Below, piece by piece: positions 25,115 to 32,201 of a stretch of DNA of 41,430 nucleotides. The stretch covers positions 1 to 41,430 of the forward strand of contig JAIRXP010000085.1 of assembly GCA_031268215.1 (NCBI GenBank), in the 5' to 3' direction. The notes under the pieces are model-generated. The model was not told the DNA's origin and made no database searches. It was given only the letters and a program-made list of their open reading frames with translations. The position numbers and the translations under genes are program-made. The stretch is from Bifidobacteriaceae bacterium. Its GTDB lineage: Bacteria > Actinomycetota > Actinomycetes > Actinomycetales > WQXJ01. Each line of letters starts with the position of its first letter. Positions within the stretch are counted from its first letter, which is position 1.

Positions 25115-25384
25115 TCACGCCGCGCAAACGTCGAGGCGGTGGCCAATCTTGACAATGTAGATCGTGATTTCAGCGCCCCTGATTTCCGCGATGACCCGGC
25201 AACCGCCAACCCGATACCGCCAAAGCCCAAGCAGACGGTCAGACAGGCCCTTTCCCAAGGACCGCGGATTCTCCGTGCCCTCCAGGCGGCTGTCAATGTA
25301 GGCGAGTATCAAGCGACGCACGCCGGGGTCCATCTTTTCAAGCTGCTTGTCGGCTCGCTTGTCATACCTGACCGCGTATCTCAT
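25115..25384 (-). CDS. RelE/ParE-superfamily toxin
   Basis: An 89-residue basic protein typical in size for RelE-type toxins. It shows MRYAVRYDKRADKQLEKMD, the GLWRYRVGGCRVIAEI strand pair, and the C-terminal IVKIGHRLDV motif found in RelE mRNA interferases (usual form KIGHRxxVY). RelE toxins cleave mRNA in the ribosomal A site; the usual terminal Tyr of the motif is Cys here (HRLDVC), so activity may differ. The ATG overlaps the antitoxin stop by four bases (ATGA), the usual antitoxin-first coupling. The family call is firm; RelE versus ParE function is inferred. Confidence 0.88.
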   Translation of the reverse strand: MRYAVRYDKRADKQLEKMDPGVRRLILAYIDSRLEGTENPRSLGKGLSDRLLGLWRYRVGGCRVIAEIRGAEITIYIVKIGHRLDVCAA

Positions 25385-25593
25385 CGCAGGTCGTACTTGT
25401 GCATCAATTCTTCGTGGCTGATCGACTCGCCGTCGCTGGCGGCGATCGCTGCCTCCAGCTCACGAAGATCGAACTCGTCTTCAATCCGCTCCATGAGCGA
25501 GGAGCGCGCGAAGTCGGCAATCGAGATGCCGTGCAGGGCAGCGTATTGGCCTGGGATGGGGCCCTCTTGGACAGGGTGCCGAACTGACGCCAA
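25381..25593 (-). CDS. RelB/DUF6290-like antitoxin with altered N-terminus
   Basis: Residues from GQYAALHGISIADFARSSLM through ERIEDEFDLRELEAA to the end (HEELMHKYDLR) match the RelB-like antitoxin pattern 'YAxLHGxSxSEFARxxxLExIEDExDL', which combines a ribbon-helix-helix-like DNA-binding part with a toxin-binding tail. The usual N-terminal strand (about MxxxSxRxSxEE) is missing; the best in-frame start is TTG 25593, giving 70 residues beginning LASVRHPVQEG. The first six or so codons come from a REP-like palindromic repeat (25575-25647). No good ribosome site is seen. The open frame continues to 25908 only as antisense to the next gene. The pair may be poorly repressed or partly inactive. 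Confidence 0.7.
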   Translation of the reverse strand: MASVRHPVQEGPIPGQYAALHGISIADFARSSLMERIEDEFDLRELEAAIAASDGESISHEELMHKYDLR

Positions 25594-25647
25594 GTTTGTT
25601 CGCGCGCAAGTTTGGGTCAATTTGACCCCCTGGCGCCCGGTTCCACC
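25575..25647. repeat. REP-like palindromic element, copy C
   Basis: About 73 bases related to the elements at 28887-28958 and 29023-29095: shared GGTGCC-AACTGACG-CAA-TGTTCG-GCGCAAGTT-GTCA-TTTG-ACCCC order. Internal arms around GAACTGACGCCAAGTT and AAGTTTGGGTCAATTT form an imperfect hairpin. It covers the 5' end of the RelB-like antitoxin. Confidence 0.7.
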
Positions 25648-25661
25648 CACCGCGCAGGGGG

Positions 25662-26483
25662 TCAGGACCGCAGTGCCAGCATCGGCCAGGCCACCACCCC
25701 GAACCGGATTAGTCGGCCGAACAGCGTCACCAGGATGAAATCGACGCGATGCATCTTGACTGCGCCGGCCGCCACGGTGGTGAGCAAAAGAGGCGGAAAG
25801 CCCACTGTGGCGGAAATGGCCAGGATGCCCAGGCAGCGCGCCCGGGTGTTCATCAGCGACAGCCCACGATCCGACCAACGCTTGACCCAAGCTTTGAACG
25901 CCCGCCAACGCGGACGCACTCGCCGGACCGGCTCCTCGCGCCGCGCCGGGTCCAGGTCCTCCACCACTTCGGTGCCCAGGGGCAGCCGCTCCCGGTGCCG
26001 CTGGGCGACCTGGCGGCCGGCCCGTGTCGCCTCGTAAACCACCACTTTGCCGATCGTTTGCCCTGTTGTCACCGCCACGACGGCGGCTATGCCGCCAACC
26101 AAGGGGACTGTCGCCACCGCGGCAACAGTCAGTAATTCAGCATTGACCGGCGGAATGAAGGCAGACGCGAACCCCACGCCAAAGCTGGCGGCCACCACGA
26201 TCAGTATCTCTGTCAACCCTGGCCATCCTAGTGGCCCGAACCAGGCATCGGCCGGTCCGCGGCCAGACAGCGGCCAGACGGAATCCGGCGCCACCGAATC
26301 GCGTTGTTGGCCGGGCGACACAGGGGCTGTGGCAGGTATCGCCCGGCCTTGGGGCCCGCTGGACAAAAGGTTTGCCCAACAGACTCCTTGCGCCGGCCTG
26401 ACATTACTGCCCCTCGGCTCCGACCTCCCTGTCTCTCCGGCGCCACTGCCTTGGACCGGCCCGCGAGCGCGCGTCAATGGCAC
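25662..26483 (-). CDS. VTT/DedA-like small membrane protein
   Basis: The C-terminal two thirds (from about TEILIVVAASFGVGFASAFI) shows the layout of VTT-domain (SNARE-associated, YqaA/DedA-like) proteins: a helix followed by FIPPVNAELLTVAAV (the 'P.(N/S)E' re-entrant motif), GGIAAVVAVTTGQTIGKVVVY, a charged cytoplasmic loop, then GILAISATVGFPPLLLTTVA and a last helix VTLFGRLIRFGVVAW. Family members act in phospholipid translocation or envelope homeostasis. The frame opens at GTG 26483 (AGGA six bases upstream), but the first ~85 residues are low-complexity and unlike the family; a TTG at 26216 just before the first helix is an alternative start giving about 184 residues, close to the family's usual size. 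Confidence 0.75.
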   Translation of the reverse strand: MPLTRARGPVQGSGAGETGRSEPRGSNVRPAQGVCWANLLSSGPQGRAIPATAPVSPGQQRDSVAPDSVWPLSGRGPADAWFGPLGWPGLTEILIVVAASFGVGFASAFIPPVNAELLTVAAVATVPLVGGIAAVVAVTTGQTIGKVVVYEATRAGRQVAQRHRERLPLGTEVVEDLDPARREEPVRRVRPRWRAFKAWVKRWSDRGLSLMNTRARCLGILAISATVGFPPLLLTTVAAGAVKMHRVDFILVTLFGRLIRFGVVAWPMLALRS

Positions 26484-26692
26484 ACACGTCCTGGCAAGCC
26501 AGCTCCCCCTGTGGCGAGGTCGAAGTCATGGTGGCATAGTACGCATAGTTTCGGTCAAGAGCGCACCAGAAGAACCAAAAGTACGCAATCTGGACGCAAT
26601 CTGGACCCCTGAGCACGGCAATGGCCGATCCTCCCAGGAAGTCCACAGCCCATTTGCAGGTGCATCCCAGGTCCGCCCGCCAGCATTGACAT
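26484..26692. other. Intergenic gap with 11-bp tandem duplication
   Basis: The gap lies between the divergent VTT-like gene and the efflux-gene remnant. It holds two exact adjacent copies of ACGCAATCTGG (26583-26593, 26594-26604). TTGACA at 26685-26690 lies directly before the ATG of the remnant and cannot serve it as a -35. No clear ribosome site precedes that ATG. Confidence 0.5.
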
Positions 26693-27283
26693 ATGCGTAG
26701 ACCACTCCGCTGGCTCAACGTCATTCTGGCTTTGGCGGCCGCTGCCGCCATCTTCACGATCTGCTGGGTCTCCTTCCGGCCTTCCGCCGGTGCCGACACA
26801 GACACCGCCACCCGCCGCACCACCCCAGTCGCCCTGGGTACGGTCTCGCGGACCATCTCCGCCGATGCCGAAGACGCACGTCAGGTATGTGCGCTCGGCG
26901 CCGATTTGGCTTACGACATCTTTGGCCCTTCAGATCCTGTGGGCGCTGAACTAATAGTGGGCGGCGTGCCCTTCACCGTCCACGGAGTGATGAAATCCAA
27001 GGACACAGCCGGCGGCAGTTCCGCCAATTCATCACTCATCGCGCCGCTCAGTCGCGTCCAGCGGTCGCTGACAGGTTACGGGACGCTCAGCTCAATTACT
27101 CTCCAGGCGACGTCTTCAACTGCGGCCAGCGCGGCGGCATCGGAGGCCACCGCCGTGATCGCTGGGGCGCTGGGAATAGCCCCAGCGGATGCCACTTTCC
27201 GCGTCACTACCCAAGCGCCACTGCTGGAGGCCTCCGCCGGGGCGGCCGCCATGAAGCCTGTTGACGCACTGAGACACGAATGA
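26693..27283 (+). pseudogene. Chimeric remnant of a MacA/MacB-type efflux locus
   Basis: The 196-residue frame joins pieces of two different proteins. Residues 1-~60 (RRPLRWLNVILALAAAAAIF, then TTPVALGTVSRTISADA) look like the N-terminal anchor and first strand of a HlyD/MacA-type periplasmic adaptor. Residues ~64-185 (CALGADLAYDIFGPSDPVGA, VPFTVHGVM, SSLIAPLSRVQRSLTGYG) match the extracytoplasmic MacB_PCD domain of a MacB/FtsX-type ABC permease. The last residues MKPVDALRHE match the extreme C-terminus of such permeases ('P.(D/E)ALRYE'). The adaptor body, the ATPase gene, and all permease membrane helices are missing. In-frame internal deletions of an adaptor-ATPase-permease operon explain this. 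It is unlikely to be functional. Confidence 0.75.
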
Positions 27284-27340
27284 GGCGCGGATGAGGCGCG
27301 CCGTGACAATAGAGTTCCAACAATAGGAAGAGGTAGGAGA

Positions 27341-28048
27341 ATGACTACAAATAATGATCCGGCAACTGATTTGTCCGGCGCGAGTAAAGAAGGCGTTGGG
27401 GACGCCGAAGCCGCGCCGGGCGTCCCTGAGGCATTGTTTGCCCCAGGGACGGCGGCCGGTCCGGTTGGGGCGACCGGGCCGGTCGCAACTTTGTCTCAAC
27501 GGCCCGCGAGTGCCGCTCCTCCATCCGGGCCGAGTGGCCGCTCCGGCACTGACAAACGGTCACTCGTGACCTTCATCCTCGGCGGCGCGTTGATCGCCGT
27601 GGTGGCCTTCGGCGGCGGCGTTCTGACAGGCCGGGCGACGGTTGACACTGATGCCGCCGGCGGCCCGGGCGTTGGCGCAGGGCCACGGTCTGGGGCCTGG
27701 CCAGGGGGCGGATTTCCGTCCGGCGAACCTGGCGGTCCAGGGGCCGGAATGCCCAGTGCTGTGCCTCGTGGCGGTGCTGGTGGTGGCGAGTTTGGGACCA
27801 CCGGCAAGATCACTTCCATCGGTGACGGCGAACTCACCCTGGAGTCCGCGGACGGCAAGACCTATACGGTCAAGTTGCCGGATGACACACCCGTCACGGT
27901 AACTGGTGACGTGTCCAGTCTCAAAGAAGGCGATTCAGTCACAGTCATGGGTACCGCCGATTCTGACGGCGTGATTTCCCGGCCCCGGCGAATCGCGGAA
28001 GGAGATTCCGGCGCCTTTCCCGGTGGTTTTGGGGGCGACCAGCGCTAA
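27341..28048 (+). CDS. Membrane-anchored protein with DUF5666-like OB-fold domain
   Basis: A 235-residue protein. A disordered Ala/Gly/Pro-rich cytoplasmic tail (1-~70) is followed by one membrane helix (about 74-96, SLVTFILGGALIAVVAFGGG), a Gly/Pro-rich external linker, and a small beta-rich domain (about 150-225): GKITSIGDGELTLESADGKT, VKLPDDTPVTV, SLKEGDSVTVMGT. This repeats the pattern of DUF5666/OB-fold-like domains. An AGGAG stretch immediately precedes the ATG, and another AGGA lies about 12 bases further up. Such proteins often sit beside MacAB-like exporters, and here it directly follows the exporter remnant, suggesting it is the surviving member of that locus. Function unknown. Confidence 0.75.
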   Translation: MTTNNDPATDLSGASKEGVGDAEAAPGVPEALFAPGTAAGPVGATGPVATLSQRPASAAPPSGPSGRSGTDKRSLVTFILGGALIAVVAFGGGVLTGRATVDTDAAGGPGVGAGPRSGAWPGGGFPSGEPGGPGAGMPSAVPRGGAGGGEFGTTGKITSIGDGELTLESADGKTYTVKLPDDTPVTVTGDVSSLKEGDSVTVMGTADSDGVISRPRRIAEGDSGAFPGGFGGDQR

Positions 28049-28057
28049 GTTGAGCGT

Positions 28058-28759
28058 ATGGACCTCTACTCCACCATCTTCTCCCGTCATTCAATCCATG
28101 GCTTCGACCCGGCGCCGCTAGACGCCAAAGTGGTCGAGGAGATCCTCGACGTGGCCCGGCAGGCTGGTTGCCTTGATGGTCAGACTGTCCGCGTCGAGGT
28201 AGTCGGCCCGGAACAAGTCTCTGGCAGCAGCGCCCCACACCATCTGGCGGCCTTCACCGCCCAAGATGACGCGGGCTTCGCCAACGCCGGCTACGTCTTG
28301 CAACTGGCGGATCTCACCATCCAGGCCCGTGGCCTAGGCTCGCACTGGCTCGGAATGCCTCGGCTAAAGCGCAAGCAGCCCGGCTTCACGATCCTGCTGG
28401 CATTCGGCGACACCTCGGAACCACCCCGGTCTGAGGACGCTTTGAATCGCCTAGAGCTAGACGCCATCTCCAGCGAGGACAATCCCGTGGCCCGCGCCGT
28501 TAGGGCAGCTCCTTCCGGAATGAACGACCAGCCTTGGCGCATAGAATTCGAAGACGGGCTGGTCAGACTGATTCACACCAAGCGCGGTCCTATGTCGATG
28601 ATCCTGGCCAAGCGGATGGACAAGGTTTCACTTGGCATAGCTTCCCGGCACGCGGTAATCGCGCTCCAGCACCAAGGTGCCCAGGTCACAAAGGTGGCGC
28701 CAGCTACTGCCAGTGGCGGCGCTAGCGCCCCCTTCAGCATAGAAATCTCCTATCAGTAG
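28058..28759 (+). CDS. Nitroreductase-family protein (TM1586-like)
   Basis: A 233-residue protein starting at ATG 28058, nine bases after the preceding stop, so probably cotranscribed. It has the features of the two-half nitroreductase family (PF14512-like): YSTIFSRHSIHGFDPAPLD at the start, GYVLQLADLTIQARGLGSHW with the flavin-site GLGSxWLG motif, FTILLAFGD, and the second half beginning ARAVRAAPSGMNDQPWRIEF (family 'APSAMNxQPW'). Probably an FMN-dependent oxidoreductase; substrate unknown. A near copy of its last ~80 bases lies 460 bases downstream. Confidence 0.82.
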   Translation: MDLYSTIFSRHSIHGFDPAPLDAKVVEEILDVARQAGCLDGQTVRVEVVGPEQVSGSSAPHHLAAFTAQDDAGFANAGYVLQLADLTIQARGLGSHWLGMPRLKRKQPGFTILLAFGDTSEPPRSEDALNRLELDAISSEDNPVARAVRAAPSGMNDQPWRIEFEDGLVRLIHTKRGPMSMILAKRMDKVSLGIASRHAVIALQHQGAQVTKVAPATASGGASAPFSIEISYQ

Positions 28760-28886
28760 CCTGCCTATTCTCATTGACGCGGGGTTTCCGGTGCCCGTTG
28801 TCAACTATGAGGTTCGCTCATACCGGGGCTCCAGATTCCTGGGGCTGGGTTGGGCGGCATCGGCGGTTTGTTGGGTCTTGCCGGAA

Positions 28887-28958
28887 GGTGCCTAATTGAC
28901 GTCAACTGTGTTCGGGCGCGACTTCGCGTCAGTTTGTACCCCTGTTGCCCGATGCCGC
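28887..28958. repeat. REP-like palindromic element, copy A
   Basis: About 72 bases, starting GGTGCCTAATTGACGTCAAC and ending TTGCCCGATGCCGCC. It is nearly identical to copy B 136 bases downstream. The hairpin arms are partly degenerate (AATTGACG / CGCGTCAGTTT). Confidence 0.8.
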
Positions 28959-29022
28959 CCGTCACGGTGCCAGCGTCATCCCTGGTCAGCGGGTTGGCCC
29001 GGTTGGGCGCCTTTTGGGATGA

Positions 29023-29095
29023 GGTGCCTAACTGACGTCAACTGTGTTCGGGCGCAAGTTCACGTCAGTTTGTACCCCCGTTGCCCGATGCCGCC
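29023..29095. repeat. REP-like palindromic element, copy B
   Basis: This is the best-preserved copy. AACTGACGTCAACT pairs with AGTTCACGTCAGTT at 13 of 14 positions around a 13-base loop (GTGTTCGGGCGCA). The flanks are shared with copy A, including a GTTGGG-type stretch before the element, so A and B may be a tandem duplication of about 136 bases. Confidence 0.85.
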
Positions 29096-29154
29096 GGTCT
29101 GGGAATCTGCTCGGTCCGGACTGCGGGCGGTCAACTTGCCCCACTGTTGGGCGC

Positions 29155-29280
29155 AGGTGGCGCCGCGCTGCCGGTGGCGGCGCCAGCACCCCCTTCAGCC
29201 TAGAAATCTCCTATCAGGAGGCTGCCTATTTTCAGCCTCTTGGGGGCTCCATAAACACGGTTACGGGTGACCAAATGTGA
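29155..29280 (+). pseudogene. Duplicated 3' fragment of the nitroreductase gene
   Basis: 29155-29234 closely matches 28692-28772: in the same relative frame it encodes GGASTPFSLEISYQ where the intact gene ends GGASAPFSIEISYQ. The original stop (TAG after SYQ) is changed to GAG, so the frame reads on to a TGA ending at 29280. The upstream part of the gene is absent. A remnant of a partial duplication. Confidence 0.75.
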
Positions 29281-29385
29281 CCAAAATCACGTCAGCCAAA
29301 ATGGGCTCTCTACCTGAACCGCAGGTATGGTGGAAGCGAATCCTGAAGGACCGCTGCCGAATTACTGCCAATTAGCCGTGCCCAA

Positions 29386-29424
29386 CTCGGTGCTGGCCAG
29401 AGTCGGGGGCTGGCCAGCACCGAG
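29386..29424. terminator. Long perfect stem downstream of the peptide transporter operon
   Basis: CTCGGTGCTGGCCAG (29386-29400) pairs exactly with 29410-29424 around a 9-base loop. It is 14 bases beyond the last transporter stop codon on the minus strand. No T-run follows, so it may terminate weakly or stabilise the operon's mRNA 3' end. Confidence 0.6.
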
Positions 29425-29437
29425 GCCCCAAGTTCAG

Positions 29438-30358
29438 TCACCGGGTAGCCTCGTGGTCCGGATAGATTTCCCCGGCTGGCCCTACCGCCGGCAGCTTTCC
29501 CGCACCATCCGGCACCGGTATGGCCGCCAACAACGACTTAGTGTAAGGATGGCGGGGATCATTCCAGACCTGTTCGGTGGGCCCACGCTCAACCACCCGC
29601 CCGGCGTACATGACGACTAGCCGGTCGGCTATCAAGCGCACCACCGACAGATCGTGCGAAATGAACAGCAAGCTGGTGCCCTGCCGCGCGGCCAGGGTTG
29701 TCATCAGGTAGGCAACGCGGGCCTGGGTCGAGGCGTCCAGCGCGGAGATTGGTTCGTCGGCGACTAGCACGTCCGGCCGTGCCGCCAGGGCGCGGGCCGC
29801 CGCGATCCGTTGGCGCTGCCCACCGGAGAAACTGCGGGGATAGCGCCGGGCGTCATCGGCCTCCATGCCGACCCGGACCAGCCATTCAGCGGGAGTCGAG
29901 GGGCCACCGCTGTTCGGCCGCTGGCCGGAACGTTCGCCGGAAGCCTCATCAGAATGTTCGCCGGAGCCCTCGTCAGCCAAACCCAAGGCCCCCCGCCGGA
30001 CCGCGATCCGCAGGCCGTCCGCGATCTGTGCCTCCACCCGCCGACGCGGGTTGAGCGAAGAGCCGGGATCCTGGAAAACCATCTGAATGCCGGTTTCCGC
30101 CAGCGGCCGCCGGCCAAGGCCCAGCGGGCGCAAGGGCTGACCACGGTAAGTCACCTCACCACGGTTAGGCTTCAGCAGTCCGGTCAAGACCCTTGCCATG
30201 GTGGACTTGCCGCAACCCGACTCCCCCACCAGCCCAACCACCTCACCGGGATACAGTGCCAAGCTGACGCCACGCACCGCCTTGACCGGCGGTGTTCCCC
30301 GGTATTCAACATAGACATTGTCGGCTTCAAGGATGGGCTGGGGACGGTCCGAACTCAC
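29438..30358 (-). CDS. Oligopeptide ABC transporter ATPase (OppF/DppF-like)
   Basis: A 306-residue ATPase, last gene of the five-gene peptide uptake operon. Walker A GLVGESGCGKST, Q-loop FQDPGSSLNPRRR, signature [16 protein letters not shown], Walker B VLVADEPISALD, H-loop FISHDLSVV, and the peptide-transporter C-terminal segment DPRHPYTKSLLAAIP. An insertion of about 35 polar residues (around LADEGSGEHSDEASGERSGQ) interrupts the helical domain and is probably a surface loop. The start overlaps the upstream ATPase gene by four bases. It works as a heterodimer with that ATPase. Confidence 0.94.
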   Translation of the reverse strand: MSSDRPQPILEADNVYVEYRGTPPVKAVRGVSLALYPGEVVGLVGESGCGKSTMARVLTGLLKPNRGEVTYRGQPLRPLGLGRRPLAETGIQMVFQDPGSSLNPRRRVEAQIADGLRIAVRRGALGLADEGSGEHSDEASGERSGQRPNSGGPSTPAEWLVRVGMEADDARRYPRSFSGGQRQRIAAARALAARPDVLVADEPISALDASTQARVAYLMTTLAARQGTSLLFISHDLSVVRLIADRLVVMYAGRVVERGPTEQVWNDPRHPYTKSLLAAIPVPDGAGKLPAVGPAGEIYPDHEATR

Positions 30359-31212
30359 AGGCCATCACCTTCAATCGCGTTGGCGGACAAATCCAGCCGC
30401 CTCAAATCGGCGCGCGAATTGATGCCGCCCTTGGCGCCCGGCAGACTGGCCAGCAGCGCGCGGGTATAAGGATGCTGGGGATCAGTGAAAACCTGGTGAC
30501 GGTCACCGGCCTCGACCACTTGGCCGCCGCGCATGATCGCCACCCGGTCCGCGATGGCGCTCATGACACCCAAATCATGCGTTACGAACAGCACCGCCAG
30601 GTCCAAGGTGTCCACCAAGTCCCGGATCAAAGCCAGCACGCCGGCCTGAACAGTTACATCCAATGCGGTCGTTGGCTCGTCCGCGATCAGCACTTCAGGT
30701 TCGCAGGCCAGGGCGATGGCGATGGCGATGCGTTGGCGCTGGCCACCGGAGAACTCATGTGGGTAGCGGCTCAGTATTCGCTGACTGGCGGTGATGCCGA
30801 CCCGGTTCAAGGCGTCCAAGGCCCGGGCCTGGGCCGCCCGCTTGGATTCCCGCAGGTGATAGCGGATGTGGTCAGTTAGCTGCGACCCAATGGTGAGCTG
30901 AGGATGCAATGAGGCGGTCGGATCCTGGAAGACCATTCCGATCCTCCGGCCGCGGATATCGCCCAGGCGGCGCCCAGTTAGCCCCACCAGTTCAATGTCC
31001 TCAAGCCAAATGCGCCCGGTCAGTTTGGCTCCAGCCGGCTCCAAGCCAATCACTGACAGCCCGGTGATGGTCTTACCGGATCCGGATTCGCCCGCCAGGC
31101 CTTGCACTGAGCCCTTCTCCACTTCGAGGCTGACGCCCCGAAGAATCGGTTTGGTTCCCTCGGAACTAACAATGTCGAGGGTCAGGTCTTCAATCCGAAG
31201 CACGGCGGTCAC
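30355..31212 (-). CDS. Oligopeptide ABC transporter ATPase (OppD/DppD-like)
   Basis: A 285-residue ATPase with Walker [13 protein letters not shown]-loop [12 protein letters not shown], signature [17 protein letters not shown], Walker [17 protein letters not shown] and the H-loop VTHDLGVM. The C-terminal segment [16 protein letters not shown] is the oligopeptide/dipeptide-transporter extension. ATGA overlaps at both ends with the permease gene before it and the second ATPase after it show tight coupling. It is shorter than typical OppD (about 320-340) because the tail after the HPYT motif is brief. Confidence 0.94.
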   Translation of the reverse strand: MTAVLRIEDLTLDIVSSEGTKPILRGVSLEVEKGSVQGLAGESGSGKTITGLSVIGLEPAGAKLTGRIWLEDIELVGLTGRRLGDIRGRRIGMVFQDPTASLHPQLTIGSQLTDHIRYHLRESKRAAQARALDALNRVGITASQRILSRYPHEFSGGQRQRIAIAIALACEPEVLIADEPTTALDVTVQAGVLALIRDLVDTLDLAVLFVTHDLGVMSAIADRVAIMRGGQVVEAGDRHQVFTDPQHPYTRALLASLPGAKGGINSRADLRRLDLSANAIEGDGL

Positions 31213-32201
31213 GCTTCACCCGCTTCCGGATCGAAGGCATCCCTAAGTGCGTCGCCCAGGAAGTTGAAGGAAATGACCACGGTCAGGATCGCCAGGCCGG
31301 GGAACACCCCTAGCCACCATTTGTCGAAATGCTGGACCGCTGAGCTGACCATTGAGCCCCACTCCGGCGTGGGCGGCTTGGCGCCCAGGCCAAGGAACGA
31401 CAGACCGGACAGCAGCAGCGCAGCCGTACCAATGTCCAGGCTGGCCAGCACCAGCGTTGGCCCCGACACATTCGGCAGGATATCCAGGCGGATCGACCGG
31501 GCGGGAGAAAAGCCCAAGAGCCGGCCGCTGGCCACGAACTCGCTGGTGCGTAATGACAGAACCATTGACCGGACTACACGGGCATACTGCGGCCAAGACA
31601 CCACTAGGGCTGCCAAGACGGCGTTGAATAGGGACGCGCCCAGTGCCGCGGCCGTCACCATGGCCAGAATGACCGTGGGGAAAGCCATCACCAGATCGGT
31701 GAACCGCATGACCGTTTCATCAACCCAGCGCCCAAAGTACCCGGCCACCAGGCCCAGGAGCGATCCGACCACCATCGACATCACGACCAAGGCCAATGCC
31801 AGGCCAATCGTCACCCGCGCTCCGGACAGAATGCGTGAAAGAACATCCCGGCCCAATTCGTCGGTGCCCAGCCAAGCGGTCGATCCGGGCGGCGTGAAGC
31901 GGGGCAGTTCTTGGGCCAGCGGATCATGCGGCGCCACTTGGGCGCCAAACAGACACATCGCGATCCAGGCCAGCGCCACCACGGCCGCGATCAAGCCAAC
32001 GGGCGTCCGGATTCCTTTGGGCAGCCGGCGCCAAAGCCTACCGGTCAAGCTGCGTTTGCCGATGCCGTCGGCCCGGTTTGGGTGGTTTTGGGGGCCTTGG
32101 CGGCTTGGGGCGCTTTGGTGACCCGCCCGGCCCGGCCGTGGCGCGGCCTGGTCCCCGCCGGCGGTCAACGGACCGTCTTCAGATCTGGTAGACGGCGCCA
32201 T
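31209..32201 (-). CDS. Oligopeptide ABC transporter permease (OppC/DppC-like)
   Basis: A 330-residue inner-membrane permease. A Pro/Gln-rich N-terminal tail of about 60 residues precedes the first helix (TPVGLIAAVVALAWIAMCLF). Then comes the conserved PHDPLAQ...HWLGTDELGRDV-like segment (AWLGTDELGRDVLSRILSGA) and about five more helices. The ATPase-coupling EAA loop is in the region ASGRLLGFSPARSIRLDILP. The start ATG directly abuts the stop of the preceding permease gene. Partners with the OppB-like subunit to form the channel. Confidence 0.93.
   Translation of the reverse strand: MAPSTRSEDGPLTAGGDQAAPRPGRAGHQSAPSRQGPQNHPNRADGIGKRSLTGRLWRRLPKGIRTPVGLIAAVVALAWIAMCLFGAQVAPHDPLAQELPRFTPPGSTAWLGTDELGRDVLSRILSGARVTIGLALALVVMSMVVGSLLGLVAGYFGRWVDETVMRFTDLVMAFPTVILAMVTAAALGASLFNAVLAALVVSWPQYARVVRSMVLSLRTSEFVASGRLLGFSPARSIRLDILPNVSGPTLVLASLDIGTAALLLSGLSFLGLGAKPPTPEWGSMVSSAVQHFDKWWLGVFPGLAILTVVISFNFLGDALRDAFDPEAGEA

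Larger units (their letters stand above)
28760..29437. other. Repeat-rich gap after the nitroreductase gene
   Basis: About 680 bases with no intact gene. It contains two REP-like palindromic copies, a duplicated nitroreductase 3' fragment, two close copies of GTGACCAAA (29267-29284), a small dyad TACCTG/CAGGTA near 29313-29329, and a long stem at 29386-29424. Open frames here run across repeats and are not called. Confidence 0.6.

Noticed and set aside
25594..25908. N-terminal extension of the RelB-like antitoxin
   Set aside because: It is antisense to the VTT-like gene and through a palindromic repeat; composition is not protein-like for this family.
28896..29280. Plus-strand frames across the REP-like copies
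   Set aside because: They translate repeats and a duplicated gene fragment; no independent start or family.
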